Part shown: piece by piece, positions 1 to 9,736 of the stretch
How the letters are laid out: each line of letters starts with the position of its first letter
Position numbering within the stretch: the first letter of the stretch is position 1
Source: Odontocerum albicorne
Lineage: Eukaryota > Arthropoda > Insecta > Trichoptera > Odontoceridae
Direction of reading: 5' to 3'
Assembly (NCBI GenBank): GCA_949825065.1
Contig: OX463865.1
Span: 17,561,763-17,625,762 of the forward strand
DNA: 64,000 bases
Program-made: the position numbers and the translations under genes
Notes under the pieces: generated by a model
Told to the model about the DNA's origin: nothing
Seen by the model: only the letters and a program-made list of their open reading frames with translations
The model's database searches: none

Positions 1-211
1 AATAATAAACTGCACGAATTTTTCACAAATTGTTACCTATAAAAAAATAATTTAAAAGAAAATGAACATGTCACAATATTTAATTCCTTCCTACATGTGA
101 AATTTATGACCGGAAGTGTTTTATCAATGCCGTTTGAATTGTGGCAGTAGGTCGTAGAAAATATCGTCAGTGGTAAATTAACACATTCAATGCGATCAAA
201 TTATTAAAGTA
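1..211. other. unassigned AT-rich flank
   Basis: No coding signal, repeat structure or terminal repeat is recognisable here. It ends at the TA (210-211) used as target by the mariner that follows. Confidence 0.6.
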
Positions 212-1160
212 CGAGGCATATCCAGAAATTAAGTGTACTGAATTTTTGTAGGTTACAATTTTTTTTATTTAAACAAAAAAATTACGTGGTTACCGTAGTA
301 CATATGTAAGCTATTTTTCAACATAGTTGCCATTCCTCTCAATGCAGGTGGTGAAGCGGGGTATCAACTTTTTGATGCCTTCCTCGAAGTAGTTTCCCGC
401 CAACCCCTCCGTCCACTTCTCCACCTCCTTTACCTCCTCGTCGGTTGAAAACCTTTTCCCACCCATGTGCAGCTTCAGGGAGGTAAAGAGATAGTAATCT
501 GAAGGTGCTAGGTCAGGGGAATGCGCGGGATGGTTCAGGACATCCCATTTAAACGAGGCGAGCAGTTCCTTCGTGGCGTTGGCCGTGTGTGGTCTTGCAT
601 TGTCATGCAGCAGGCAGACTCCCTTTGTCAGCATGCCTCTCCGCTTGTTCTGAATCGCCCTCCGCAATTTTTTTAGGGTCTCACAGTATCTTGCAGAGTT
701 GATGGTTTCCCATTGAGGCATATATTCAATTAAAATTATGCCCTGACAGTCCCAAAACACGGATGCCATGATTTTCTTGGCTGAAATTGTGGTTTTGAAC
801 TTTTTGGCGGAGGGTGAAGAGGTGTGACGCCACTGTTGAGACTGCCTTTTGGTTTCAGGCGTGTAGTGTGCAACCCAAGTTTCATCTCCAGTAACGATGG
901 AGCGGAGAAATTCATCTCCATGGAGTTTGCAGCGCCTCAAAAACTCTTGCCTTTTTACACAATTTCGCACTTGGCGGGAGATTGGATTTACATTTTTCAC
1001 GAAACGTGTTGTCGCGTCGACACTTCTCAACGTACTGACCTCAACCGGTCTCGTTGCGGAGGGGAAGGGTCAGGATACACGGAAGTGTAGCCAACATGTC
1101 GAAAATAAAATCCATCCGGTCGTGAGAGCCTCAGTACACTTACTTTCTGGATACGCCTCG
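212..1160 (-). mobile_element. internally deleted mariner element
   Basis: The element is bounded by 30-bp terminal inverted repeats at 212-241 and 1131-1160, both reading CGAGGC.TATCCAGAAA inward with only two mismatches. A TA dinucleotide stands on each side (210-211 and 1161-1162), the usual Tc1/mariner target duplication. The length is about 950 bp against about 1.3 kb for complete mariners, so some 330 bp are missing, all from the 5' third of the transposase gene. Confidence 0.93.
311..1030 (-). pseudogene. mariner transposase, N-terminally deleted
   Basis: This 239-codon frame holds the catalytic part of a mariner transposase, which cuts and joins the element ends. The first catalytic Asp lies in the motif GDETW (about residue 49), the second in LLHDNARPH (about 144), and the third in HSPDLAPSDYY. 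There are 34 residues between the second and third Asp, which is the D34D signature of true mariners. The C-terminus (FTTCIERNGNYVEK) is complete. The N-terminal helix-turn-helix DNA-binding region (about 100 residues of the usual 345) is absent. The first roughly 25 residues look like a junction or shifted frame. The protein could not bind its terminal repeats, so the copy is non-autonomous. Confidence 0.93.
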
Positions 1161-1221
1161 TAATTCACGTGTGGCTGAAAATTTAAAAAAAAAATGTTAA
1201 ATTACGTGCGATTTAATTTGG

Positions 1222-1533
1222 TGTTGTCTAATAGTACCCCCTCCATTTGAAACGAAACATTGAACACGAACTTTGCATATAAAAACGCGTCAGGCGGGTT
1301 GTTAGCACCCGACGGTTGCGAAGAAGAACGCACTAGGCGCGTTGTTAGCATTGGACGTGTTATGGACAGTTAGAGAAAGGTGTACGACGATTGGCCACCA
1401 TTTCCATTCGTGCTGTACTCTTAATTATTTTGATTTTTTTGCATGTTATTCCTCAATAAATCTAACTTGACGATGCGGACATTTTCAATGACTGACAATC
1501 TTGTCTTAGACCCCAATAATTGGAATCTGAACC
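1222..1533 (+). other. possible solo LTR or promoter-terminator cassette
   Basis: A stretch starting TGTTG and ending CCA carries a TATA box (TATAAAA, 1278-1284) followed 170 bp later by AATAAA (1455-1460). This spacing is typical of a retrotransposon LTR, where promoter and poly(A) signal sit close together. I see no second copy and no target duplication, so the boundaries are a guess. It could equally be a stray core promoter. Confidence 0.35.
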
Positions 1534-1537
1534 ACTA

Positions 1538-2109
1538 TACTCAAGAAAATAAAGTGTGGTCCCTGTGACGTTTGAAATGTCATGTCTCAAAGGGATGGGG
1601 TAAAATCGTTTTTTTACAAATCGAATCGTTTTTTTTTTTAAATCTAAAAATTGTTTTTCTCTAAACTGACGTTTTAATTGCTAATTTTCATTATACTGAC
1701 TTTCTAATGTATTGTATGATTTGTATCTATCTTTAAATAGGCCAAGATCCACTGTGAATTAATACTAATTACGAACATTGAAATTTATGTATAAAAAAAT
1801 CGAAAATCCAATTATCGTATACCCCATCCCTAGCCAATGCAAACTAACGTACTGACTTTTGACAAACGTCACCAAATATTATTTGATTTTAACAAACTGC
1901 CACATTATTGCTAATTTGTAACAAGATGTATTAATTTGTCATTATTGTTAGTTTTATGTAATGTATTTACCAAAATAATTTGCTATTTATTAGAGTCGAG
2001 GCTTATATTAAAGTTGATAAAATATTTAAAATTACTGAACGTCGTTACATGTTTGTATTGGGGCAAATTTGTGAACTGTCACAGAGACCATGCTACATTT
2101 TCTCTAGTA
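1538..2109 (+). mobile_element. MITE family M1, long form
   Basis: About 572 bp with inverted ends (TACTCAAGAAAAT / ATTTTCTCTAGTA) flanked by TA. Just inside come GTCCCTGTGAC and its inverse. It is non-coding. The interior (GGGATGGGGTAAAATCG near the left end, TATTGGGGCAAATTTGTGA near the right end) recurs at about 51 kb and 52.5 kb, and a short form lacking the middle is at 50.6 kb and 60.4 kb. TA targets suggest a Tc1/mariner-type parent. Confidence 0.75.
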
Positions 2110-2216
2110 TAGAGTAAGGATGTAAATCAGAGTTCATAATCGGACCTGATGGAAATACTACCACACGACGACAGGCTACAACTATTATTAACTAGTTCTG
2201 TTGTAGCCTGTTCTTT

Positions 2217-2593
2217 GAGGCGAATGGTCGCGTGGTAACGCATTAGACTTCCGTGCGAAGGTCACCGGTCACCAGCCAACCTCGCGCTGTGCTAATCTCC
2301 TCTAATGACGCAGGAATTTTCCCTGCCTAGTAACCAGAGATATAAGGAAACCTTTGACCACAGTCAAACATATTCTTTAAAAAAAAAAGAGGAAAAAACA
2401 TGCCGGTGTGCTCAGATTATTTCACATCAGGTTTGCCATCGAATTCAGTACACCGGTGTAGCCGATGAGTTTGCTGATATGCAATAGCTTACTCTTTTAA
2501 AGAGCGGCACAGCTTCGCTCTCCAACAAAATTAACGTTGGAATGGCGAGTGGATTCTCGATTACGAGGCCCAGCAATGACATCGACGACGTTT
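2217..2593 (+). mobile_element. tRNA-derived SINE, family B
   Basis: The 5' end has a tRNA-like head with an A-box-like TGGTCGCGTGGTAAC. The body contains GTTTGCCATCGAATTCAGT and CGGCACAGCTTCGCTCTCC, and the 3' end is GGAATGGCGAGTGG followed by GAGGCCCAGCAATGAC. The same order of blocks is found on the other strand at 28200-28568 and at 34541-35225, which defines the family. SINEs are moved by LINE reverse transcriptase. The copy is diverged. Confidence 0.75.
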
Positions 2594-2597
2594 TTAA

Positions 2598-3191
2598 TCT
2601 TTCATTCCTATGTTAAAAAAATCCGCGCGTTCCGGTGCTGTGTATTCAATATACATGTAAAAATGAGCGATTTAAAATCAGAAAAAAAATAAGAATATTC
2701 ATAGCTAATCGCTAAAATTAGTAAAATTTGATAACAATTGAAATTTAATTGCTAAAAACATGAAAAAAAACGTCAGCCGACGTTCACAAAACGGGCAAAA
2801 CCACCACCTCAAATGAATGCCTGAAAGCTACTGAAGCGGGAAAAGCGGCGAACTGATATTCTATTTCTTGCGTTCCCATATACCGAAGTAGAGTGAGAGT
2901 GAGACGTGAATAGCGTCGCTTCTCACCCATAGCGGTTTTTTTAAATGAATATACCTACGTCACACACTGTCACACGTTTGATTGCATCGGTGAATTTATT
3001 CCCGATTTTCACAAAATATATCTGATGTGGCCGATAAGTGCTAATTATTATTAATATTATTTTTTCATTCAAAGCGTAAATGTATTATGGAGGAATACCT
3101 AAAATCTGAACCCAGTATTTATTATATTTAAAGAGATATTAAAGTTTTTAGAAGCAATGTGTACTAGTTACACATCACAGGGAAGGAAGGG
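2598..3191 (-). mobile_element. piggyBac-like MITE, older copy
   Basis: This about 595-bp block is the reverse complement of 47952-48551 over its whole length, at clearly reduced identity. The left edge abuts TTAA (2594-2597) and the right edge abuts TTAG (3192-3195), probably a mutated TTAA. No transposase frame is present. Confidence 0.65.
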
Positions 3192-3336
3192 TTAGTGGGC
3201 ATAAACATTAACATGTTTATGGTAGTGAGCATACACATTATCATGTTTAGTGGGCATATGCATTATCGTGTTTAGTAGACAATATCATGTTAAGAAGACG
3301 AAATCATTATCGTGTTTAGTGGGCATGAACATTGTG
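3192..3336. repeat. degenerate about 35-bp tandem repeat
   Basis: Four or five imperfect units built on CATTATCGTGTTTAGTGGGC. It lies directly between the MITE and the next minisatellite. Confidence 0.55.
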
Positions 3337-3856
3337 TTTAATCAGAAGGAAGGAACATAATCAAAATAGGATAAAGGAGGAACAAAATCAAAATAGGATA
3401 AATCAAGGAAGGAACAAAATCAAAATAGGATAAATCAAGGAAGGAACAAAATCAAAATAGGATAAATCAAGGAAGGAACCAAATCAAAATAGGATAAATC
3501 AAGGAAGGAACAAAATCAAAATAGGATAAATCAAGGAAGGAACAAAATCAAAATAGGATAAATCAAGGAAGGAACAAAATCAAAATAGGATAAATCATGG
3601 AACGAACAAAATCAAAATAGGATAATTCAAGGAAGGAACAAAATCAAAATAGGATAAATCAAGGAAGGAACAAAATCAAAATAGGATAAATCAAGGAAGG
3701 AATAAAATCAAAATAGGATAAATCAAGGAAGGAACAAAATCAAAATGGGATAAATCATGGAACGAACAAAATCAAAATAGGATAAATCAAGGAAGGAACA
3801 AAATCAAAATAGGATAAATCAAGGTAGGAACAAAATCAAAATAGGATAAAGGAGAG
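3337..3856. repeat. 32-bp minisatellite
   Basis: About 16 units of 32 bp (AAGGAAGGAACAAAATCAAA plus ATAGGATAAATC), purine-rich on this strand. Most units are identical; variants include ATGGAACGAAC and a shortened first unit. It is non-coding. Confidence 0.93.
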
Positions 3857-4297
3857 AAATAAAAAACAGTGTACATGATTTATACAATTTACAATCAGAT
3901 ATTTTAATAGTGAAAAAAGGTTTATAATACAAGTTCACATTTGATATTAATTTAACAATTAACAAATCATTTAATTTACTATTTTAGACCGATAAAAGAA
4001 TTAATTATAATTATTGATGGGTAAATTATTTTCAAAAAATTATTCAATCCATAATTTAACTCTTTTGAGAAATACCTGAAGAAACGTAACATCTTGTTCG
4101 ATGGAATTCAATGGCATGCTAAAATTTAATAAATAATATATCCATAAATATAATATATATTGTATCGTACTGTATGGTATAAGTATTTCACCTGACGAAT
4201 TTATTGTCATATGTCAATCACTTCCAACTTTTCCGAAAGATTTTTAAACCAGCTTAAAATAAAAAAAAACTGAAAGGAACCCTTTAATAAAACTAAT
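3857..4297. other. unassigned AT-rich stretch
   Basis: I see no gene, terminal repeat or tandem structure here. The last 70 bases weakly resemble the body of the SINE that follows. Confidence 0.5.
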
Positions 4298-4372
4298 TAC
4301 CAGCGAGATTTAAACCCGCAACCCCCGGATCGGAAGACAGACGTCTTACCAATTAGGCTATAGAGGTCGTGT
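4298..4372 (-). mobile_element. SINE family A, tRNA-like head
   Basis: Read on the minus strand this is a tRNA-like head: GACCTCTATAGCCTAATTGG (A-box region), then a B-box-like GCGGGTTTAAATCTCGCTGG. The same head occurs at 10240-10314, 44200-44275, 49908 and 50446. A working tRNA gene is unlikely because the cloverleaf is degraded and the head is joined to the SINE body. Confidence 0.7.
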
Positions 4373-5234
4373 ATTGTTTTTAAATATTGAAAGAAATGTA
4401 ACATTTGATTGTTTGGGATATTTTGATAATTTTTTTATGATTTTGGCAAAAAATATATATACTCGTAATGACATTTGCTTTTTGGATATTTTAAACAAGT
4501 AAAAAAAAACCTTATTTGGGATTTAATATCTGTGGCGTTATGGCAGAAGTTGATATGTCAGTTTTTTGTTGTCATTTTGTGTTTATTCTCCCAATTTATA
4601 GAAAATATTTCTCAGCATGTTGTGGCAAAACTTGGTGTGTCAGTCATTATCCAAACAAAAGAAATATTGTTTGGAAAAACTTAAAAAATGCTTATTTGTA
4701 CTGATTTTAACAGCTTATCAAAGTTAATATCGCTTCTCCTATAAACTAAGGTAAAATGGACATATTAATTTTTGCCATAACGCAATAAAAAGATAATTTA
4801 TATAGCGCAGTTAGAAGAAAAAATATTCTCATGTACGCTTTAACTCTGAACCCGAACCCATTATTATTTACAAATTCAAAATATTACAAAATAAATAAAT
4901 ATAAGTTTAGTGTTGATATAGGAAGGTAGTGGCTGCGTCCATTAAATTAGGATTGTATCATTTTTGCACATATAAATTCAATTTTAGTAAATAAAAATTA
5001 CATCTGTGATTGAGTTTTAATTTGCCTGATGGTTTCAAAATTCTAAATATTTAGTTTTTCTTGAACCTTTTAACATCTTTCAAGAGATTTTCTTGAACCT
5101 TTTAACATCTTTCAAGAGCCTTGAATTGGAAACCTGAAAATTAAAAAAATAACAATTAAACTGTGGAAAATACTTTATAAAGTAATTAGTTTTTATCCTC
5201 ACATAAGGGGAGTAGTTTTTGCTAGGCTCCTGAA
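4373..5234. other. unassigned, includes tentative exon 4707-4738
   Basis: AT-rich sequence. Short open frames at 4475-4704 have no recognisable motif and unremarkable composition. Apart from the tentative Kazal exon and two copies of TTTTCTTGAACCTTTTAACA near 5050-5110, nothing stands out. Confidence 0.45.
4707..4738 (-). CDS. tentative exon 3 of Kazal gene 1
   Basis: On the minus strand an acceptor (TTAGTTTATAG) is followed by 32 nt that complete the phase left by exon 2 and read EAILTLISC then TAA. The length equals that of exon 3 in gene 2 (32 nt). The 13 residues between the fifth and sixth cysteines also match. An AATAAA lies about 125 nt downstream. A match of this type could arise by chance in 5 kb, and the intron would be 4.8 kb of repeats, so this is only a candidate. 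Confidence 0.35.
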
Positions 5235-6245
5235 ATGAAAAAGTTTTTTAAGAACGCAAAAGAGTTTGTCTATCTTAGAAGCAAGATCACATGGGATGGC
5301 CGTACAAAAAGAGAGGTTGACATCGCATTCACCAAGCAAAACTCGCCTTTAATAAAAAAATCAAAGATTTTCGAATCCAGCAACATGGACTTAAAGCTCC
5401 GCAAGCAATTGGTCAAAACATATGCGTGGATTATTTTGATGTATGGTTGTGTGGCGGTCGTCGCACACTCGGAACACTGTGGGCGTTCATACACACGGTC
5501 AATGACCGATGAAGTGACTTTTGCATTCCTCAACAAATCTAAATAAACAAGTCCAAAGTTCACACGCCGGCCATTCAACCCATAGCCCGGAGTGGACCGC
5601 ATTCCATACTAGAGCGAGAACGCACCACGCTGCCTCGCCAGTTCCGTAAATAAATTGTCACCTACATACGACATTAATCGTTTTGCTAATGCAGAAACGA
5701 GACGAAGGATATCTTGCTAGCATTCCCGCACACACGCGGAAATAGTATAAATACCTACGTTTACTAATAAAAACTCTTCTTCCGCATTGCGATCCAAAAC
5801 GTGTTTTATTTATCAACAAATCATCATCATCTCTTCCCTTAAGGACTAGCTCCTAAAGTTGCGAGACATGGTGCATAGGCGAAAGAGATCGAAAAAGATT
5901 GGAGGCCTTCGAGATGTGGACCTATAGATGAATCCTAAGGATTTCCTGGAGAGACCACATTACAAATGACGAGGCTCTCAGCAGGATCGAAGAAACCAGG
6001 CACCTGTCAAACACCATATCGGAAAGGCGTGCAGAATGGATGGGGCATATGCTGCGACATGAAAGTCTCCTGCACAATATACTGGAGGGAATTATTGATC
6101 GATTGGCAGAGAGTATCCTCGCCGAGATTATCTGGAGTAAATATGCCACGATATGGACTGCACCTCCTATACAGAGCTCAAGAGGGTCGCTAAAGACCGA
6201 GCGGAGTTGAGGAGGAGATGCAGGGCTTTGCTGCTAACCAATCCC
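5235..6245 (+). pseudogene. RTE-like LINE ORF2 C-terminal part, split by an LTR
   Basis: The first part (5235-5446) reads like the region after the reverse-transcriptase core: FVYLRSKITWDGRTKREVD, then LKLRKQLVKTYAWIILMYGC. The second part (5863-6245) continues the same protein: ETWCIGERDRKRLEAFEMW, then RILRISWRDHITNDEALSRI and MGHMLRHESLLHNILEGII. Joining the two flanks restores the expected YGCETW...LEAFEMW order, so the 416-bp block between them was inserted later. The 3' end carries a stop and AAGAAGAAGACGAAG. The 5' part of the LINE is missing, as is usual for truncated copies. Confidence 0.85.
5447..5862 (+). mobile_element. solo LTR inside LINE
   Basis: Starts TGTGGCGGTCGTCGCAC and contains the family marker GGTCAATGACCGATGAA, a TATA box followed by CCTACGTTTACT, AATAAAAACTC and the end motif TCATCATCATCTCTTCCC. 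The same blocks occur in order at 48889-49300 and inverted at 6955-7340. No internal retrotransposon genes are present, so it is a solo LTR. The likely target duplication is 4 bp, but I cannot fix the exact ends. Confidence 0.75.
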
Positions 6246-6394
6246 CAGAATTGAAACTGAAGAAGAAGACGAAGCCTCCTGAAGTTGAACAAATGTGACA
6301 ATAGCAATTTGCTAACGACAGTTGCACGTCGTGACATCAATCGTAAGAATGTAACAATTGAGTAACTCCATCTTTGATTCGATGGATATCTTTT

Positions 6395-6835
6395 TTATTT
6401 AATAAGCAATCCATCCAAACTTGGGTGGTTTGTGCCATCAAATTCAAGCCATAATGCAAATTATATGAAACAATATAGTAAAAAAAAAGTTCATTCAATT
6501 CTAAACCATTTGAAGTTGCTGATTAAGCTTCAAAAATTTAACAATCGATCTATAAGTGGAAAGTTACACGAGGAAAGAAGAAACGCAAGGTTCATTGGAC
6601 GCGGATAAGATACGACCTTTAGTAAATCAAATCTGCCTCGCAAAGGACAATCGAAAAATACATGGTATATAGTTTCATCATCCAGACCACACTCGCAGCC
6701 AGGATTCTCCATAATACCAATTATGTAAAGGTGAGTAGCCATCACGTTGGAGCCCGTCTGCAAACGACACATGACAAAAACTTCCATCTCATTCTGAGTA
6801 TATTAAACCATGGTTTCTAAAGGGATAGTTTGTTG
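6395..6835 (-). pseudogene. non-LTR retrotransposon ORF2 C-terminus
   Basis: The 85-codon minus-strand frame (6787-6530) reads MCRLQTGSNVMATHLYIIGI, then CECGLDDETIYHVFFDC. This matches the cysteine/histidine-containing tail typical of Jockey/R1-type LINE polyproteins (RLRTG...HLY, then CxC...H....C). It lacks the reverse-transcriptase core. The segment 6401-6480 is shared with 23250-23345 and looks like common 3' untranslated sequence. Confidence 0.75.
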
Positions 6836-6954
6836 GATTGATCTATATCAAGAGCCTTTAGGTACCCCAGTCACAATCCAATCCAACACCAATCGGTGCC
6901 AAGTATCCTGTTTAATTTTATATGTAAACTCAATTACTTACTTTAAATGCCTTT

Positions 6955-7345
6955 TAGGAACGGTTGTTCCTTAAAGGAGAGATGATGAGGATGATTGTTG
7001 ATAAATAAAAACTTGTCGAAATCGGAATGTGTAAAGAGGAATTTTATTGACAGACGTCGGTATTTATAATATTATTGAATGTGTGCGGGAATGCGCGCAC
7101 GATATATCGCTGTCTCGTCTCTGCGTTTACAATACGATTCTTGTCGCGTGTAGGTATTCATTCTGTTTTGGGAACCGGCGCGAAAGATGTGTTGCTTTCT
7201 CGTTTTATCATGGAATGCGCTCTCGATTGATAGCGAGTTGAATGACCGATGCATGGACTTTGTTCATTGCTTGTCTCGGATTGTGAAGCTGTGCAAAGGT
7301 GGTCTCGTGGGTTCAGTGACCGCGCATGCAATCGCCCCAGCCTTA
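6955..7345 (-). mobile_element. solo LTR, inverted copy
   Basis: This is the reverse complement of the LTR at 5447-5862. It shows GTTGATAAATAAAAACTTGT, a minus-strand TATA-containing block near 7060-7075 and GAATGACCGATGCATGG. Its outer (5') end differs from the other copies, so the boundary near 7345 is uncertain. Confidence 0.65.
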
Positions 7346-7480
7346 TAAATATAAATAATATATATTTTTTATGATTCTTGGAATATAGGGCTACGCAACA
7401 AAAACCACAATTTTAAGTTTAAATTAAATTCTGCAATCTTATACCACTTCACGATTAATTTATAAGTTATATAGGGACGC

Positions 7481-7905
7481 ATGTCCATCGTTTGAGTACT
7501 TGGCTTGCAAGAGGAATGACTTGTAGCAAAGGTTTGTGTGAACTCTTGAGTTTTTGTTTTTTTTTTTTTTTTTTTCTGATGATGTGTGGTATATTGTGGG
7601 ACAAATGTTTTGGTATGTCTGGAGTGATGAAGTGTGAGGGGTTTGATTCGCGTGATGTATACATATGTAATTGAATGTCACTGTTTGTCAGGCTGATGAG
7701 AATGTGCAACGGGGTTTTATATAATCAAAAATAGGAACGAAATATCGGTTTATTTTTTCATGCTATATGTCCTCAGTGAGACACAGGCAAAAGCCTAGTT
7801 TTCTGGGGACACGGCAAATGAAAGGCAACAAACCCAGATCCATTAAAATTGTGTCCAAATTAAATTACCTGTTGTTTTTTCGCAAATTATGTATTTTTTT
7901 TGTCA
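7481..7905 (+). repeat. dispersed repeat X, copy 1
   Basis: Markers in order: GGTTTGTGTGAACTC, a long T run, GGTATATTGTGGGA, GGAGTGATGAAGTGTGAGGG, TGCTATATGTCCTCAGTGAG, CAAACCCAGATCCATTAAAA and a tail of AAATAAATAAA. The same series occurs at 15880-16035, 26681-26822, 26822-27232 and, inverted, at 62400-62830. There is no coding potential and I see no clear terminal repeats. The AAATAAA-rich end suggests a retroposed sequence. Confidence 0.7.
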
Positions 7906-7920
7906 TGTGTAAAATAAATA

Positions 7921-8520
7921 AATATGATTCGTTTGATAGCTTAAAAATTGTGCCAAATTTAAAATTGCAGTTTTTATTGCGCCACCCCATGAAATAATAC
8001 CATCGGTCAATGGAAATCGATATCGTGACATGATTCAAACTTTTTTTCGGCATCAAATGAACTATTTGAACTTGGAAAACATGTGATTCCAGCAGAATGG
8101 GGCTACTTATCATACTACTGATAAAACAATGGCTTTATTGCAGGAAAAGTTCTCCGACAGTATAATTTCTCGTCGTGGTAACATGAATTGGCCGCCACGA
8201 TCGTGTGATTTAACCCCTTTAGATTTCTTTCTCTGGGTTATGTTAAATCTCAAGTGTACGCCAAGAATCCAATAACCCTCGATGACCTTAAATCTAACAT
8301 CACTCGTGTCATTGCAGATATACGTGTCAATTTATGTGAATCCGTTATTGAAAATTTGGCTCAAAAAGCCGTCGTCTGTAACAGGAGCGATATCATTTAC
8401 CAAATATAATCCCCATGTACCATACACTAATTACATTGATACCAATATACATAACCATTTAAAAAAACTTGTATTTTTCTTTGATTTAAAATTGCAGTTC
8501 TTGTTTCGCCACCCTATATA
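7921..8520 (+). pseudogene. DD41D mariner-like transposase remnant
   Basis: Translated pieces read VNGNRYRDMIQTFFRHQMNY, QQNGATYHTTDKTMALL and NMNWPPRSCDLTPLDFFLW. They correspond to the middle and end of a mariner-like transposase. The second catalytic Asp is replaced by Asn (QQNGA). There are 41 residues from that site to the last Asp, pointing to the DD41D group. The right end (AAATTGCAGTTCTTGTTTCG, then CCACC) is also present at 7959-7990 in the same orientation, so two fragments of the family lie side by side. Stops and frameshifts make it non-functional. Confidence 0.8.
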
Positions 8521-8542
8521 GTATATATATTTAAACTTCTTA

Positions 8543-9453
8543 GAGTCCACGCGGCGTAAGGAAAGAATATGTGACTGTATTGTACGAGTACTATAGCGTA
8601 AGTACACAGAGCGTGTGATTGTGTTAGTCAACTCCTGTGTGCTGATTGGTCAGTTTCTAGTATTAGTGTGGCATCGTGCCAAAAAAATCGTGTCACCATA
8701 ATTTCTAGTAATAATTAAAACTCTAGTGATATTACAAAGCTGACATTACAAAACCGATCGAGAAAATTTGGGCCTCTGTCGAACGGTATGTTGGTTCTAG
8801 AAATGTAGTTTATATTGAATACAGTTGATCAATTAGTTTAAGAAAAAGTTTCTTTGATAAACTCTGAAGAGTGAAGCAGAATATCATATGTAGCCATGGG
8901 AAAGACATAGAGTCGGAATATTGGGAAAGAGAAATCATGTTTGACCATATAACATAAGTTAATACCACAATTTCATTATAAGTTTACCATAAGGGAAGCA
9001 AGTAATAGTGGTTCATCATCAGACTGTGAATAATTTTATTTGGGAAATAAAATGAGACTGTTTCTTTTCTAAATGTATTTGTGTATAATAAATTAAGTTT
9101 TTTCTGTAGTTTTATGTTGTATTGTTATGTTTTATAAAATTTCTATACTGTGTTTCTTAACCAATACATTTCTAAAAAAAAACAAATAAAAATTACTATT
9201 TATTTAAAATTTTCCATTGTGTATTTGATCATAAAATACAATATAAGGTTTGTTAGAAATAAATGAAACTTCTTGCTTCATTCAAACTTTCTTTTTCTGT
9301 ATCAATAAACAAATATTTGTTCTAAACAAAAGGAATCCACTTCTGTAATTTTAAATTAATAATAAATGAATAAACTAAGTAATCTGAATATATAATAAAT
9401 AAAAAGTCATGGTCACCCTTCTACACTATTCTTTCCTTACGGCGTGTGGACTT
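8543..9453. mobile_element. non-autonomous TIR element, about 910 bp
   Basis: Inverted ends of about 25 bp: AGTCCACGCGGCGTAAGGAA at 8544 and its complement with one mismatch ending at 9452. TA (or TTA) stands on both sides. The interior is AT-rich with no open frame of note. The superfamily is unclear: TA would suggest Tc1/mariner, TTA would suggest PIF/Harbinger. Confidence 0.75.
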
Positions 9454-9586
9454 TATTATTGTGTATTTCCTTGTCGTTTAAAGTAAGTTAATTAATTAAT
9501 TTTAAAATATATATAATATATACCAACTAGACGAAATCTACTTCAAACTTCTACTACTTTCTTGTATAAAATTAATCTATACTTAC

Positions 9587-9736
9587 TTCCTCCTTCGTGG
9601 CAGTTTTTATAGTGCATCAAGCACTCATTTGAAAAGGTCTCTTGTGCGCCATTTTTGTCCACTGCACAAATGGGAAAGAAGAGCAATGGGCAGATGGCAG
9701 GGCATTCAGCTGCCACAGCAGCCAAGAAAAAGAGGA
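9587..9736 (-). CDS. Kazal gene 1, exon 2
   Basis: 150 nt with a pyrimidine-rich acceptor TTTGTTTTAG and a strong donor GTAAGTATAG. The codon split after one base at both ends matches exon 2 of gene 2. Confidence 0.88.

Noticed and set aside
3337..3856. CRISPR-like array
   Set aside because: Units are contiguous tandem copies without unique spacers, and the context is eukaryotic.
4475..4704. 69- and 62-codon overlapping frames
   Set aside because: No motif, AT-driven composition, overlapping in different frames.
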